DNA of 64,000 bases, taken from assembly GCF_907164915.1 (NCBI RefSeq), contig NC_061862.1:35651522-35715521 (forward strand), given 5' to 3'. This DNA comes from Impatiens glandulifera (taxonomy: Eukaryota; Streptophyta; Magnoliopsida; Ericales; Balsaminaceae). The notes below the pieces were generated by a model. That model saw nothing but the letters and a program-made list of their open reading frames with translations, was not told the origin of the DNA and searched no databases. Position 1 is the stretch's first letter. Every line of letters starts with the position of its first letter. This document shows positions 50,441 through 60,944 of this stretch, in pieces. The position numbers were made by a program, and so were the translations under genes.

Positions 50441-51600
50441 TACAAATATATCACTATATGAAATCTTCCGTAAAATGTTTGGACTTGCATAAAATTTATT
50501 AAAACTATGTTAAGATATTACATTTAGATAAATTAAACTAGATTTTTTTTAACAATCAAAATTTCTTCAATAGAGAGGCTAGCAAGACAAGCCATATCAG
50601 ATTCAAGTTTTCATCCTAAAGAAATCAATAATACCTCCTTTTTCGTGCCTCCAAAATAGTAAAAAACTATTATATATATATATATATATAAATTAAATTT
50701 AACAATAAGAATTGATCTAACGATTAAAATGTTTGTGGTATAACTTATAAGATTAAAATGATAAAGACTAAAATGACAATAGACAATGGTGGTATATATA
50801 TTATATATATATATGTATATATATATATAGGATTAAAAAAATGAATTGAGTTGAATTGTTAATAATGTATATTTCAAAAAGAATGTAACTAAATTGACAA
50901 TGTTATCATAACAAATATGCATAAAAATGTGAGAGAGTAAAAATGTGTTGAGATGAATTGTTAATAATGTATATTTCAAAGAGAATGTAACTAAATTGAC
51001 AAAATTGATAACAAATATGCGTAAAAATGTGAGAGAATGTATTGTTGCTTAAAAATCATTAAACAAAGAAGTATTTTGATTTAATTATGTTTATTTATAA
51101 AATAATATTTATTTAATTATATATATATATATATATTATGTTTAAATATTTTTCAAACATTTATCATATAATATATAATAATAAAACAATTTTAAATTTG
51201 ATACAACAAATTTTAAAAATATTTTAATTATATTTTTTTGTATTATTTTTTATTATATATAAAAATAAAATTATATATATATATTAAATTATTAATATTA
51301 TATAACTTAATTTAAAAAATTAAAAAATTAAAATTATAATAAAAACTCATATAATATTTTGTATTAATTTAATAAAATGTTAAGTTTTAAATTTTGAAAT
51401 TTGACTTGATGAGATTTAGGAAAGATATTTAAGAAAGATTCTCAATCAATCTCTTGGAACAGAAAATTCCTAAAAAAAAATCAAGACAATTAAAAGAAAA
51501 TTTTAACCAAAATTCCTAAAATTAAAAAAGTAAATCTTAAAAGAAACCCAAAAACCAAGAAAATTAAAACCTAAATTTTAAGGAAATCTAAAACCTATCT
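50441..51600. other. AT-rich intergenic with microsatellites
   Basis: (TA)n runs lie at about 50,670-50,690, 50,795-50,830 and 51,118-51,138. Two copies of a 102-bp segment (GAATTGTTAATAATGTATAT ..) lie at about 50,853 and 50,955. No gene is seen. Confidence 0.6.
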
Positions 51601-52080
51601 ATCTACCGTATATAGCCGTCTTCATTGGGCTCGCTTGAAGTTGCGCCTGGAAATCAAACGATGAACTCTCTCTTTCATGTCTATTCCTCTTCTCCATCGT
51701 CACTGCGTTAGGGTTGAAGCAGTCTTCCATGTCTATTCCTCTTCTCCATCATCATTGCGTTAGGGTTGAAGCAGGTCATTCGGTCAAACCAGTTAATGAT
51801 CTTCACGATCATATTAACAGAACTACTCTTCGGATTGGGTATCTGGTCTCGGCGGTCGCTTCGGTTGATGAATAGGACTCTTGGATTTGGTAGTATTATG
51901 GATCGCGGATCGCTTTCCCTCTACTGATTTTGGTTAGTTCTGCTCTTCTCTTTTCCGTTTGTATTGTTTTATAATCTTTTACTCATTAGTCTGTGTTTGA
52001 TTGTTTCAGTTTCTTTGTTTATTTATTTGTTGTAAGTTTGGCCAATGATATTCCTTGCATACCGTGTTCATCTGGAACCC
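51601..52080 (+). other. 5'-leader-like segment of a plant gene, source unknown
   Basis: Higher in GC than the flanks and rich in CT. A unit CATGTCTATTCCTCTTCTCC..GCGTTAGGGTTGAAGCAG occurs twice, 51 bases apart (51,677 and 51,728). A possible intron runs from TTTTGGTTAGTTCTG (about 51,933) to TTGTTTCAG (about 52,010). It looks like a transcribed leader with an intron, but which gene it came from cannot be told. It joins the GH17 fragment at about 52,080. Confidence 0.5.
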
Positions 52081-52084
52081 ATCT

Positions 52085-52552
52085 GGAACCCTGGAGAAGG
52101 CGGGTTTTGGGAAAACAGAGGTGATTGTTTCAGAAACAGGGTGGGCTTCTAAAGGTGATGCGAATGAAGTTGGGGCGAATGCTAGGACTTATAATAAAAA
52201 TCTACGAAAGAGATTGTTGAAGAAGAAGGGTACTCCTTATAGGCCGAAGAGAACTGTGAAGGGATATGTTTTCTCATTGTTTAATGAGAATCTGAAACCG
52301 GGTCCTACTTCTGAGAGGAATTTCGGATTGTTTAAGGCTGATGGAAGTACTGCTTATGATATTGGGTTTAGGGGTCTTGTACCCTCTTCGGGTTCGTCAT
52401 TTAAGATTAAGGTTAGTATTTATTGTTCTTTAATCATTAACTTGTCTTTTTTTCTATTATATACTTATCCAATGTAGAATTTCAGGTTCGACGGTTGGAC
52501 AAACATGGCGGCATGGGCTATGGCCACTCTGTTTCTCATTCATTTCAGTTAG
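52085..52552 (+). pseudogene. 3' fragment of a GH17 glucan endo-1,3-beta-glucosidase gene
   Basis: GH17 enzymes cut beta-1,3-glucans such as callose in the plant wall. The fragment reads GTLEKAGFGKTEVIVSETGW, where the E of VSETGW is the family's conserved catalytic-region glutamate, then ANARTYNKNLRKRL, KKGTPYRPKRTV, LFNENLKPGPTSERNFGLF and GSTAYDIGF. A GTTAGT donor at 52,412 and TAG acceptor at 52,477 bound a 66-bp intron, and the last exon (52,478-52,552) encodes FRFDGWTNMAAWAMATLFLI and a stop, a hydrophobic tail like the GPI signal of wall-anchored members. The N-terminal two-thirds of the usual ~340-aa domain is absent and no proper ATG is seen; relative to family members the segment near NEVGAN..ART is short by a few residues. 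So it is a truncated gene copy with an otherwise clean frame. Confidence 0.85.
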
Positions 52553-52718
52553 AATCAATAATACATTGTAATTTTTATTTGTTCATTTTAAATAAAGCTC
52601 TCAAACTCATTCATGAACAGAGAATCCTCTAATTTGTCTTTTTTTTTCATACACAAAATGTTAAAATATGTCATTCTAGTTCAAAATTTGACCATATGTA
52701 GAGGCTCTCACCCTGAGA
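52553..52718. other. Spacer between two gene fragments
   Basis: Includes an AATAAAGC polyadenylation-like signal at about 52,591-52,598, which fits the end of the GH17 transcript unit. Nothing else is recognised. Confidence 0.45.
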
Positions 52719-53797
52719 GATTCAAGAGTTTGTTACTGAGTCGGAACGAGGAGGATTCGCTGTCAAACTACAAGAAGAAGAGGATTGGCTGTATGAAGAT
52801 GGGGAGGATGAGACTAAAGGAGTATACGTTGATTAACTTGATGAACACAAGAAGGTACTATTTTCAATACTCTCCATCTTCTGAATTTGGAGGAATTTCT
52901 TTTAGCCTAACTTCAAAAACCTAATTTGTAGCAAGGTGATCCTATTGAAGAGCGCCACAAGGAACATACAAAGAAGGGTTCAGTGATAGACCAGCTTGTG
53001 TATTGCATCAATAGCTACAGAGAGGCTGCAAAATGTCAACTGATCCCAAGTTCGATCATATTGAATTATCGGAGAAAGAAAAGGTATTAAGAGTTTTTTT
53101 TTTTTTTTTTTCATATAATCTCTTTGTTTTACATATATTAGTAACACCTTGTTTGGAAGAAGACCTCTAAAACACCATTGTGTTATTTTAGTCTAATTTA
53201 TTTAAAATCTCCGATCAAAAGCCTGAATTTGTTTTCAAACAAGAAGTCAGATTAAGTTCTTAAATTTTCCAAAACAAGCCTAACTTAAAAAAGTCTTCTT
53301 TCTCATACGGTAATGTTTATCACTTAATATGCTGTTTATCACTTAATATGCTGTTTGTTATGCATTTTTTAAGTTTGGATAATGATCTATAAAAATCTAC
53401 ATTTGACTAAATTCACAATGATATTTATATCAAATGAAGCTAAAATTCATATTTTCATTCAGTTCTTGATTTAAAAATAATCATAACACCAAATCAAAAA
53501 AAAAATTACACTATAATCTCAATAGTGATCTAGAAAACAATCTGAATTATGATCCAGAAAATGATCTTACCAATTGACAATTTTTCAATGAATGAAAGAT
53601 TGCAACAACATACCTGTTTCTTCCAAATAGTCTGGAAAATTATATTTTAGGTTTAGTTATTAAAGTTTATATAAATTTACTTTCTTTCTTAAGTATTGTA
53701 GAATTAAAGTGGTCATATGCAGATTTCTTACTATTATATATTGTATTTTCAGGTACTGAATGAGTGTATGGAAGCTGGTTGGTTAAGAGAGAAAAAG
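52719..53797 (+). pseudogene. Internal fragment of an Hsp110-class chaperone gene (HSP70-14/15-like)
   Basis: Three exon pieces with introns. Exon 52,720-52,854 encodes IQEFVTESERGGFAVKLQEE, then DWLYEDGEDETKGVYVD, an in-frame TAA and LDEHKK before a GTACTA donor. Exon 52,932-53,083 follows a TTTGTAG acceptor: GDPIEERHKEH, GSVIDQLVYCINSYREAA, then a 2-base insertion and STDPKFDHIELSEKEK. Exon 53,753-53,797 follows TTTTCAG: VLNECMEAGWLREKK, with two residues fewer than usual. This order is characteristic of the C-terminal helical region of plant cytosolic Hsp110/HSP70-14/15, nucleotide-exchange partners of Hsp70 (family recalled, not searched). The ATPase domain is absent. Retained introns mean copying at DNA level. 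Confidence 0.87.
53147..53635. repeat. Possible MITE in the Hsp110 intron
   Basis: The intron has CTTGTTTGGAAGAAGACCT at about 53,150 and, near 53,612, ACCTGTTTCTTCCAAATAG, roughly its reverse complement. The phrase ATGCTGTTTATCACTTAAT is repeated at 53,325-53,355. Without a target duplication this remains tentative. Confidence 0.35.
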
Positions 53798-54174
53798 TAG
53801 CTGCATGATTCCTTCATTATGATTCCTTCATTATATATTAGTTAAAGTAAATTATTTTCATCATACTTAAATTTATATTAAAATATTTCTATTTTATAGC
53901 ATGGTAATAGTAGGTTTGTTTTTAAATGAATAAGTTATTTTTTTTATGATTTTAAAAATTATTAGAATTCGAATTTAAATAATCCATGTTTAATTGAAAA
54001 TAAATAAACATCTATACTACGTTTAACTTTGTAAATGTTAAAAATATTATTTGATTTATTAAAATATAATATTTTGTATAAATATAATTTCTTATTAATT
54101 TGAAATTTTCATTAAATATATTTTTATTAAATTTAAATTTGTATTTAACTCATACAAAAGGCATGTTTTCTATT
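53798..54174 (+). pseudogene. Array restart: exon-8-like piece and AT-rich fragment (copy I, first part)
   Basis: About eight bases after the last Hsp110 codon the sequence becomes GATTCCTTCATTATGATTCC, i.e. the start of the exon-8-like piece of the array, written twice, then TATATATTAG and the AT-rich block. That block lasts only to 54,172, where GGCATGTTTTCTATT jumps to GAAAACACAATTGAAAG of the exon-4-like region. A deletion inside one unit is the simplest reading. Confidence 0.75.
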
Positions 54175-55109
54175 GAAAACACAATTGAAAGATAAACTCT
54201 CCATATGAAATCTAAAATTTTGAAACTATTAATACATATCCTTTTAGTTTCTACTTTTAGCATACAAGCATAATGAGTCTTGGTTCATCCAAACTATAGT
54301 TCTATCTAGGTTTATATTTTACATATTTATGTATTTTCATTATTTGTAAATTCATATGTAGTATGTTACTTGTCAGGTAATATTGATAGAGATGTCAAAC
54401 CTAGATACCCTCACCTCGAAAGATTCCGTGAATTGGAGGGATATTGGAATAACTCTCAAATTATTTAGAGAGTTGACCCTAAGGCAGCTAATGGTTGACC
54501 TGACAAATTTTTTAACACAAAATAGATCATGGTAATCTAAATTCTTTGGTTGTCTTTGAAGAGGCAATCTAGTGCTAGTGCTAGTGCTAGTGGTTGGACT
54601 TCTGGATTTGAAAGGGTAGAACAATTTACTGAAATTGAATGATGTAAGCTGGTTATGTGATGCTCTCTATATTTATAAAGATTTAATTATTTTAATTTTA
54701 TCATTCTTTTGGAACTTGTTTCAAAAGTACTAGAAAATCTTAATGCGAATAACGTGTAAAATATGTAGTGGAATGAACTAAGCTGATCTCTCTATTATTG
54801 AATTGACATTATTTTTTTTATACTCACATTCTATTGAATAATTGTATTTATTTAGTTCCTCTTTTTAATATACAACTATTGACACCTTTATGTTTTAATC
54901 TCAGATCATGAAGGTGAATCAAATGAGAGACGTAAATACATCCGATATTGCTGCCATAGTGTAGAGGCGCTTATCGGCCCATACATGTATAATAATTCTA
55001 TTTATCTTTTTATTGTGTTTATTATATATAATTGTTTGATTAACACTATACAATATATTTTAATTGCAGGATTCCTTTATTATATATCACCGTTTATGAG
55101 TTCAAGTAA
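54175..55109 (+). pseudogene. PEX5: PEX5 N-terminal pseudogene, array copy I (3' part)
   Basis: Starts inside the exon-4-like piece (to 54,207), skips the GDKQH piece, and then keeps the exon-6-like piece at 54,378-54,645, reading DVKPRYPHLERFRELEGYWN then NSQII and TAG, and in the other frame LERQSSASASASGWTSGFER, with a GCTAGT triplet expanded to three (54,572-54,590). The 54,896 piece reads NQMRDVNTSDIAAIV, and the 55,068 piece reads FLYYISPFMSSSK. Confidence 0.82.
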
Positions 55110-57189
55110 GTTATTTTTATCCTACTTAAATTTATATTATCATATTTCTATTTTAGAGCAGGATAAGTTTGTTTTTGAAAGTCATTTTTTTTATGCATTA
55201 TAGATTTTAAAAATTATTAGAATTCAAATTTAAATAATTAATGTTTATTTGAAAATAAATAAACATATATCATATACTAAGTTTAACTTTGTAAATGTTA
55301 AAAATATTAATAAATTTATTAAAATATTATTTTTTATATAAATGTAATTTCTTATTAAATTAATTTTTTTTATTAAATATTTTTTTATTAAATTTAAATT
55401 TGTATTCCACTCATACAAAAGGCATGTCTTCTATTTAATTTGCATTTAACTTAATTTTATTAAATTTTAAATTTACATTTAACATATTTTGTATTAAATT
55501 TTATTTCGTTTTATACTTATAAATTTCTTAAGGATATTATTCCTTTTTAAAATATTATTATTATATTTATAAATAATTTTAAATTTTAAATTAAACATAA
55601 TTTTATCATTAACTCATAAAAAAAACTTTTATATCTTGCATTAAATATATTTTTCATTAAATTTAAATTTGTATTAAACTTATGAAAATTAAATTTTTTT
55701 AATTTAATTTAATTTAATTTAATCTAATCTAATAAAATTTTGAATTAAACTTATTTTTTATTAAAATTAATTTTAAATTGAACTTATTTAAAATGTATTT
55801 TGCATTCAATTTTATTTAGTTTTTTTACTTATATATTTCTTTTAATAAAAATAATATTTATTTTTAAATAAATTTTATAATCGTTATAAATAATTTAAAT
55901 ATTTGACTTAAATTTAAATTTATTATTAATTCATAAGTAAATTTTATATTTTACATTAAATATATTGAATTAAATTTATATATGTATTAAACATATTAAA
56001 ATTGCATTTTTTTTTTCTATAAGTATAATATAATTTAAATTTATATTTATATTAAGCTTTTTATAATTATATTTTTTCTTTTTAATATAATATATATTAA
56101 ATTTAATATTTGTATTAAAATTATTTAAAATAAATTTTACATTTTATTTAATTTAGTTTTTTACATATTTATTTCTTATATTAAGAATATTACTTGTTTT
56201 TAAATATTCTTATAATGTTTATAAATAATTTTAAATTTTAAATTAATTTTTTTAAAAATATTTTATAATTTTTATAAATAATTTTTACTTTTCAATTAAA
56301 GTTATTTTAAACCATTAATTCATAAAAACACATTTATATTTTTATAAAATTTAATTTTCTTTTATAAAATTTTTTAATATTACATTTTTTTCTATTTAAT
56401 CAAATATAATTTTAATTAAAATTAAATTCAAATTTTGTATTAAACTGATTTTCATTAAATTTGAATTTGTATTAAATTTTTTTAAAATCATATTTTGAAT
56501 TATATTTTGTTTAGTTTTTTACCTATATATTTATTAAATTATATAAGAATATTATTTATTTTTAAAATATTCTTATAATATTTATAAATAATTTTTAATT
56601 AAACTTACATTTATTATTAATTCATAAATAATTTTTTATATTTTACATTATTGTTAATCATATTAAAATTTCATTTTTTTCATTTAATCTAATATAATTT
56701 AAATTTTGTATTAAGCTTACTTTTATAAAATTTAGATTAAACTTATTAAAAATATATTTTGTATTAAATTTTATTTAGATTTTTACATATATATTTCTTA
56801 TATTAAGAATATTATTTATTCTTAAATATTCTTATTTATTATGTTTATAAATAATTTTGAATTCATTTTATATTTATCATTAATTCATAAACAAAATTTT
56901 CTATTTTGCATTAAACTATATAATTAAATTATATTAATATTGTATTATTTCTATTTATTCTAATATAATTTAAATTTTGCATGAAATGTATTTTTATTAA
57001 ATTTATATTTGTATTAAATCTATTCAAAACGTATTTTTGTATTAAATTATTTTCCTAAATATTATTTTAATGTTTATAAATAATTTTAAATTAAACTTAT
57101 ATTATTACTAATTCATAAACTAACTTGTATATATTTTATTAAATTTAAATTTGCATTACTATTAAATAAAAAATTAATATTTGAGAAAA
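55110..57189. repeat. AT-rich block of ~300-bp monomers (after copy I)
   Basis: Close to the blocks after copies A and J in monomer order. A short TTTAATTTAATTTAATTTAA run lies near 55,700. No gene is seen. Confidence 0.75.
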
Positions 57190-57287
57190 GATCAGAATTC
57201 GAACACACTACCATTTAGTGCTTGATTATGCGAAAAATTAAAACAACTAAAAGAAGATTTTTCGGAAATCTCCAAGAACATTGTGTA

Positions 57288-57295
57288 AGTAGAGG
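57288..57295. repeat. 8-bp target duplication of the hAT element, left (agtagagg)
   Basis: agtagagg precedes the element and is repeated at 58,929-58,936. Sister units read GTAAGTAGAGGTATGAGG without interruption. Confidence 0.95.
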
Positions 57296-58928
57296 CAGTG
57301 GCGGACCTACAAGGGGGGCCTTGGGGGGCCCGGGCCTCCCCCAACCTTACAATAATTTGTTTATATATATATATATTTAACAAATAACTCTTAGTCTAGT
57401 TGGTTTTGTAGCTCAACCGTGAACCTAATTCATAATTATTTTAATTTTATATAAATAAAGTATAAAAAATATATATATAATAATATTATTTATTTTGAAA
57501 TTATATTTATATAATAATTATACATTATTTTTTATTTATTTCAATATAATAATACAAATTACTTATATTTTGAAATTATATTTATATAACAATTATACAT
57601 TATTTTTTATTTATTTCAATATAATAATACAAATTACTTATGAGGGTAAAATATAAAAATTAAAATAATAATAGTTTTTTATATTTCTTAATTTTAAACT
57701 ATTTTAAAAATTTATAAGAAAATATAAATTAATATTAATAAACAAGTTAAAATATTTACATTATTTTTGTATTTTTATTTTTATTAATATTTTTTATTTT
57801 TTTTTATATTCTCATAAAATTAGGCTGAAACATATTAAATTAGATTTTCATATTTTTTATATAGTTAGTTTTTTATGAATTTTTTTTTGTGTTATATTTG
57901 ATGAAAAATTTATTGGGAATTACAAGTGAGTTATCACTTTGCCTACAAAGAGGAGATCAAAATATAGTTCAAGCCATGTCATTGATTGCGAGTTCGAAAA
58001 ATCAATTACAAAAATTTAGAGAAGATGGATGGCATGATATTTTGGACCAAGTTAACAGTTTTTGTCAATTACAATCGATCTCAATACTTGATATGAATGA
58101 GCATATGATAATTGATAGCAATGGTAGGCGAAGAGGAAAAGGAGAACTCATCACTAATCTTCATCATTATCGTGTGGAAATCATTTGTCAGGTATAATAA
58201 ATATTATTTCTTATCTATTAATAGTTATTATATATTATCTATTAATAGTTATTATTTATTATTTAATGCTAGGTTGTTGACTTGATTATGCAAGAAATAA
58301 ATAATCGTTTTTCAGAAGTTAATACAGAATTACTTGATTGCATATCATGTCTTCATCCCAGAAATTCATTCTCCAAATTTGATATTCGTAAACTCATTCG
58401 TCTTGCCAAACTTTATTCTGGAGATTTCATAGGCAGTGATTATTTATTTTTGGAACAACAACTTCGGGCTTACTTATTTAATTTGCGAGATGATCCTCAA
58501 TTTTCTTCAATTGAAGACTTGGAAATTTTTGCTCAGAAATTGGTTATAACAGAAAAAACATATAGTTTTTCCATTGATTTATCGATTGATGGAGTTGGTT
58601 TTAGTTTTACTAGTTGCAACTGTATCCGTTGAAAGAGTTTTTTCTGCAATGAAGACCGTGAAAACTAATTTGCGTAATCGAATGGAAGATGAATGGATGA
58701 ATGATAGTTTAGTTGTATATGTTGAGAAAGATATTTTCTCAACAATTGAAAATGAGCCAATATTGCAATATTTTCAACAAATGGAATCTCGTAGAATAAA
58801 TTTGTCTAGTATTTTATATAATTATCAAGTAAAATTTTAATTAAAAATGCATTTATTTGATCGCCAAAAAAATGCTACGTTACTATGTATTCGGCCCCCC
58901 CGAGAAAAGATTTCTGGGTCCGCCACTG
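57296..58928 (+). mobile_element. hAT-superfamily DNA transposon, 1.63 kb, internally deleted
   Basis: Ends are CAGTGGCGGACC on the left and its reverse complement GGTCCGCCACTG on the right, flanked by an exact 8-bp target duplication, the length typical of hAT. Subterminal sequence is GGGGGGCC-rich (GGGGGGCCCGGGCC and GGCCCCCCCG), unlike the AT-rich target. The body holds the C-terminal part of a transposase. About 550 AT-rich bases on the left include a 72-bp direct duplication at about 57,497-57,640. It lies within the 5' block of PEX5 copy J and so is younger than that unit. Confidence 0.93.
57889..58840 (+). pseudogene. hAT transposase, C-terminal part (TTF/DUF4371-type family)
   Basis: Two segments in one frame (57,889-58,197 and 58,282-58,632) and a third shifted by one base (58,574-58,840). 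They read LLGITSELSLCLQRGDQNIV, KFREDGWHDILDQV, then across a short intron-like gap (CAG/GTATAA at 58,191 to TGCTAG at 58,272) VVDLIMQEINNRFSE, SELLDC-like, KLIRLAKLYSGDF and FAQKLVITEKTYSF. The dimerisation motif follows: VATVSVERVFSAMK, KTNLRNRMEDEWMNDSLVVY. A one-base insertion near 58,567 breaks the frame just before it. The N-terminal zinc finger and the first catalytic acidic residues are absent, so no active enzyme is made. Confidence 0.88.
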
Positions 58929-58936
58929 AGTAGAGG
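58929..58936. repeat. 8-bp target duplication of the hAT element, right (agtagagg)
   Basis: Exact copy of 57,288-57,295; followed by TATGAGGAATTTTTG of the array. Confidence 0.95.
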
Positions 58937-60944
58937 TATGAGGAATTTTTGTATTACAATAATAGTGAAGGTCTCAGAATGCTAAGGTGGAACTATTTAA
59001 ATAAATTTATGAAACGTTAATCTAGTTGGATCAATACTAAGGTGAAGTGTGTGGCTCGGAATGTCTGGTTACGGTTACAAACTACTAATGAAGATCAAGG
59101 TAAAGTTTGTTGTCTAAACTTTTGAGTAAAAATTTGAACATAAAGAAAAAAGAATATAATTTTTTTAATTTACAGAGTTCTTCCAAAGAGATTACATTTG
59201 TCATAATGTCATCAAAGAATGTATTAGATCGATTGACAGGTAAAAACTATTGATTGATTATTTTTTCTATGAACTAATCAACCGTTATTTCTGATGGTAA
59301 CTTCTATCAAGCCATTAATGATCCACTAAATTTCTTATTTGAATCGAAGTTTGGTCATCATCTTCTACCTACTAGTAACTATGTCTCATCTTATCTTTTT
59401 GTCTATAATATTTTGTCAATAAATTTTTCTGAAGTTATTTTTTGACATTTATGCATTTGATTATCAGGGATCAGAATTCTTGAGAGGATTTTCGCTCTAC
59501 TGATTAGAATAGACTAGCAACCGACAATAAACATTCAAGTTATTGGCTATATATCGAATGTTAATGAACATTTGAAAACACAATTGAATGGTAAACTCTC
59601 CATATAAAGGCTTCTGTATTCTCAAGTTATTTTCTATAAGGTAAAAGTAGACCTAATTAAAATTTTAAATTTGTTTTCTTTCTGATTTTGTTCGAATTTG
59701 ATAATTTGTTTTGATACATTTCTCACAATATAGTTTTTCACTTTTGAATATTAATGTGATGAAAATGTGAGTTGTTTCTTTCTTGTTGTGTTTCAGAACT
59801 GTCCTACTTCAAAGGGTTTTCAATAAATCTTCTATTTGCTATTTGCAGTGAGTTACTTTTCATCATTTGCCTCTTCTAGTTTTAGGCTTGGCACAAGGTG
59901 ATAAAAAACACAGTATACGTGATCATAGCAACATGAATCATGGGCTAGACACTTCTTTATCAATAAAAGCAAAAAATTCATTAATGCACAGGTTGCGCTC
60001 AATATTCTTTATGAAATCTAAATTTTGAAAATATTAATACATATCCTTTTAGTTTTTACTTTTAGCATACAAGCATTATGTGTCATGGTTCATCCAAACT
60101 ATAGTTCTATCTAGATTTTATATTTTACAATTTTTATGTATTTTCATTATTTGTAAATTCATATGTAGTATGTTACTTGTCAAGTAATATTGATAGAGAT
60201 GTCAAAGCTAGATACCCTCACCTTCAGAGATTCCGTGAATTGAAGGGATATTGGAATAACTCTCAAATTATTTAGGGAGTTGGCCCTAAGGCAACTAATG
60301 GTTGACCTGACAATTTTTTTCAACACAAAATAGATCATGGTAATCCAATTTTTTTTGGTTGTATTTGAAGAGGCAATCTGGTGCTAGTGCTAGTGGTTGG
60401 ACTTCTGGATTTTAGAGGGTAGAGCAATTACTGAAATTGAATGATGTAAGTTTAACTTGGTTATGTGATTTTCTCTCTATATTTATAGAGTTTTAATTAT
60501 TTTAATTTTATCATTCTTTTGGAACTTGTTTCAAAAGTACTAGAAAATCTTAATGCGAATAACGTATAAAATATGTAGTGGAATGAACTAAACTGATCTC
60601 TCTATTATTGCATTGACATGATTTTTTTATACTCACATTCTATTGAATTGTTGTAACTTGTTATATTTATTTAGTTCCTCTTTTTAATATACAACTATTG
60701 ACTCCTTTATGTTTTATATGTTAAACAAGATTAATCTCAGATAATGAAGGTGATCATGAAGGTGAATCAAATTAGAGACGTAAATATATCGGATATTGCT
60801 GCCATAGTGTAGAGGAGCTTATCTGCCCATACATGTATAATAATTCTATTTATCTTTTTATTGTATTTATTATATATAATTGTTTGATTAACACTATACT
60901 TGCAGGATTCCTTCATTATATATCACCTTTATGAGTTCAAGTAA

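Larger units (their letters stand above)
57190..60944 (+). pseudogene. PEX5: PEX5 N-terminal pseudogene, array copy J, split by a hAT element
   Basis: The 5' block starts at about 57,190, is cut at 57,295 and resumes at 58,937. Pieces lie at 59,177-59,240, 59,290-59,390, 59,467-59,530, 59,797-60,020, 60,184-60,445, 60,728-60,830 and 60,904-60,942. The third reads GSEFLRGFSLY in one frame and DQNS/STD..RLATD elsewhere; the fourth reads LGLAQGDKKHSIRDHSNMNH and then ARHFFINKSKKFINAQV in the next frame. The fifth reads DVKARYPHLQRFRELKGYWN. The sixth has an AATGAAGGTGATCATGAAGGTG duplication. Confidence 0.83.

Noticed and set aside
43593..53800. Island as one Helitron
   Set aside because: No convincing 5' TC or 3' hairpin plus CTRR end could be placed by eye; kept only as a hypothesis for the gene-fragment cluster.
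57376..57440. tRNA-like stretch in the hAT left region (CTTAGTCTAGTTGGTTTTGTAGCTCAACC)
   Set aside because: No acceptor stem or anticodon arm can be formed around it.
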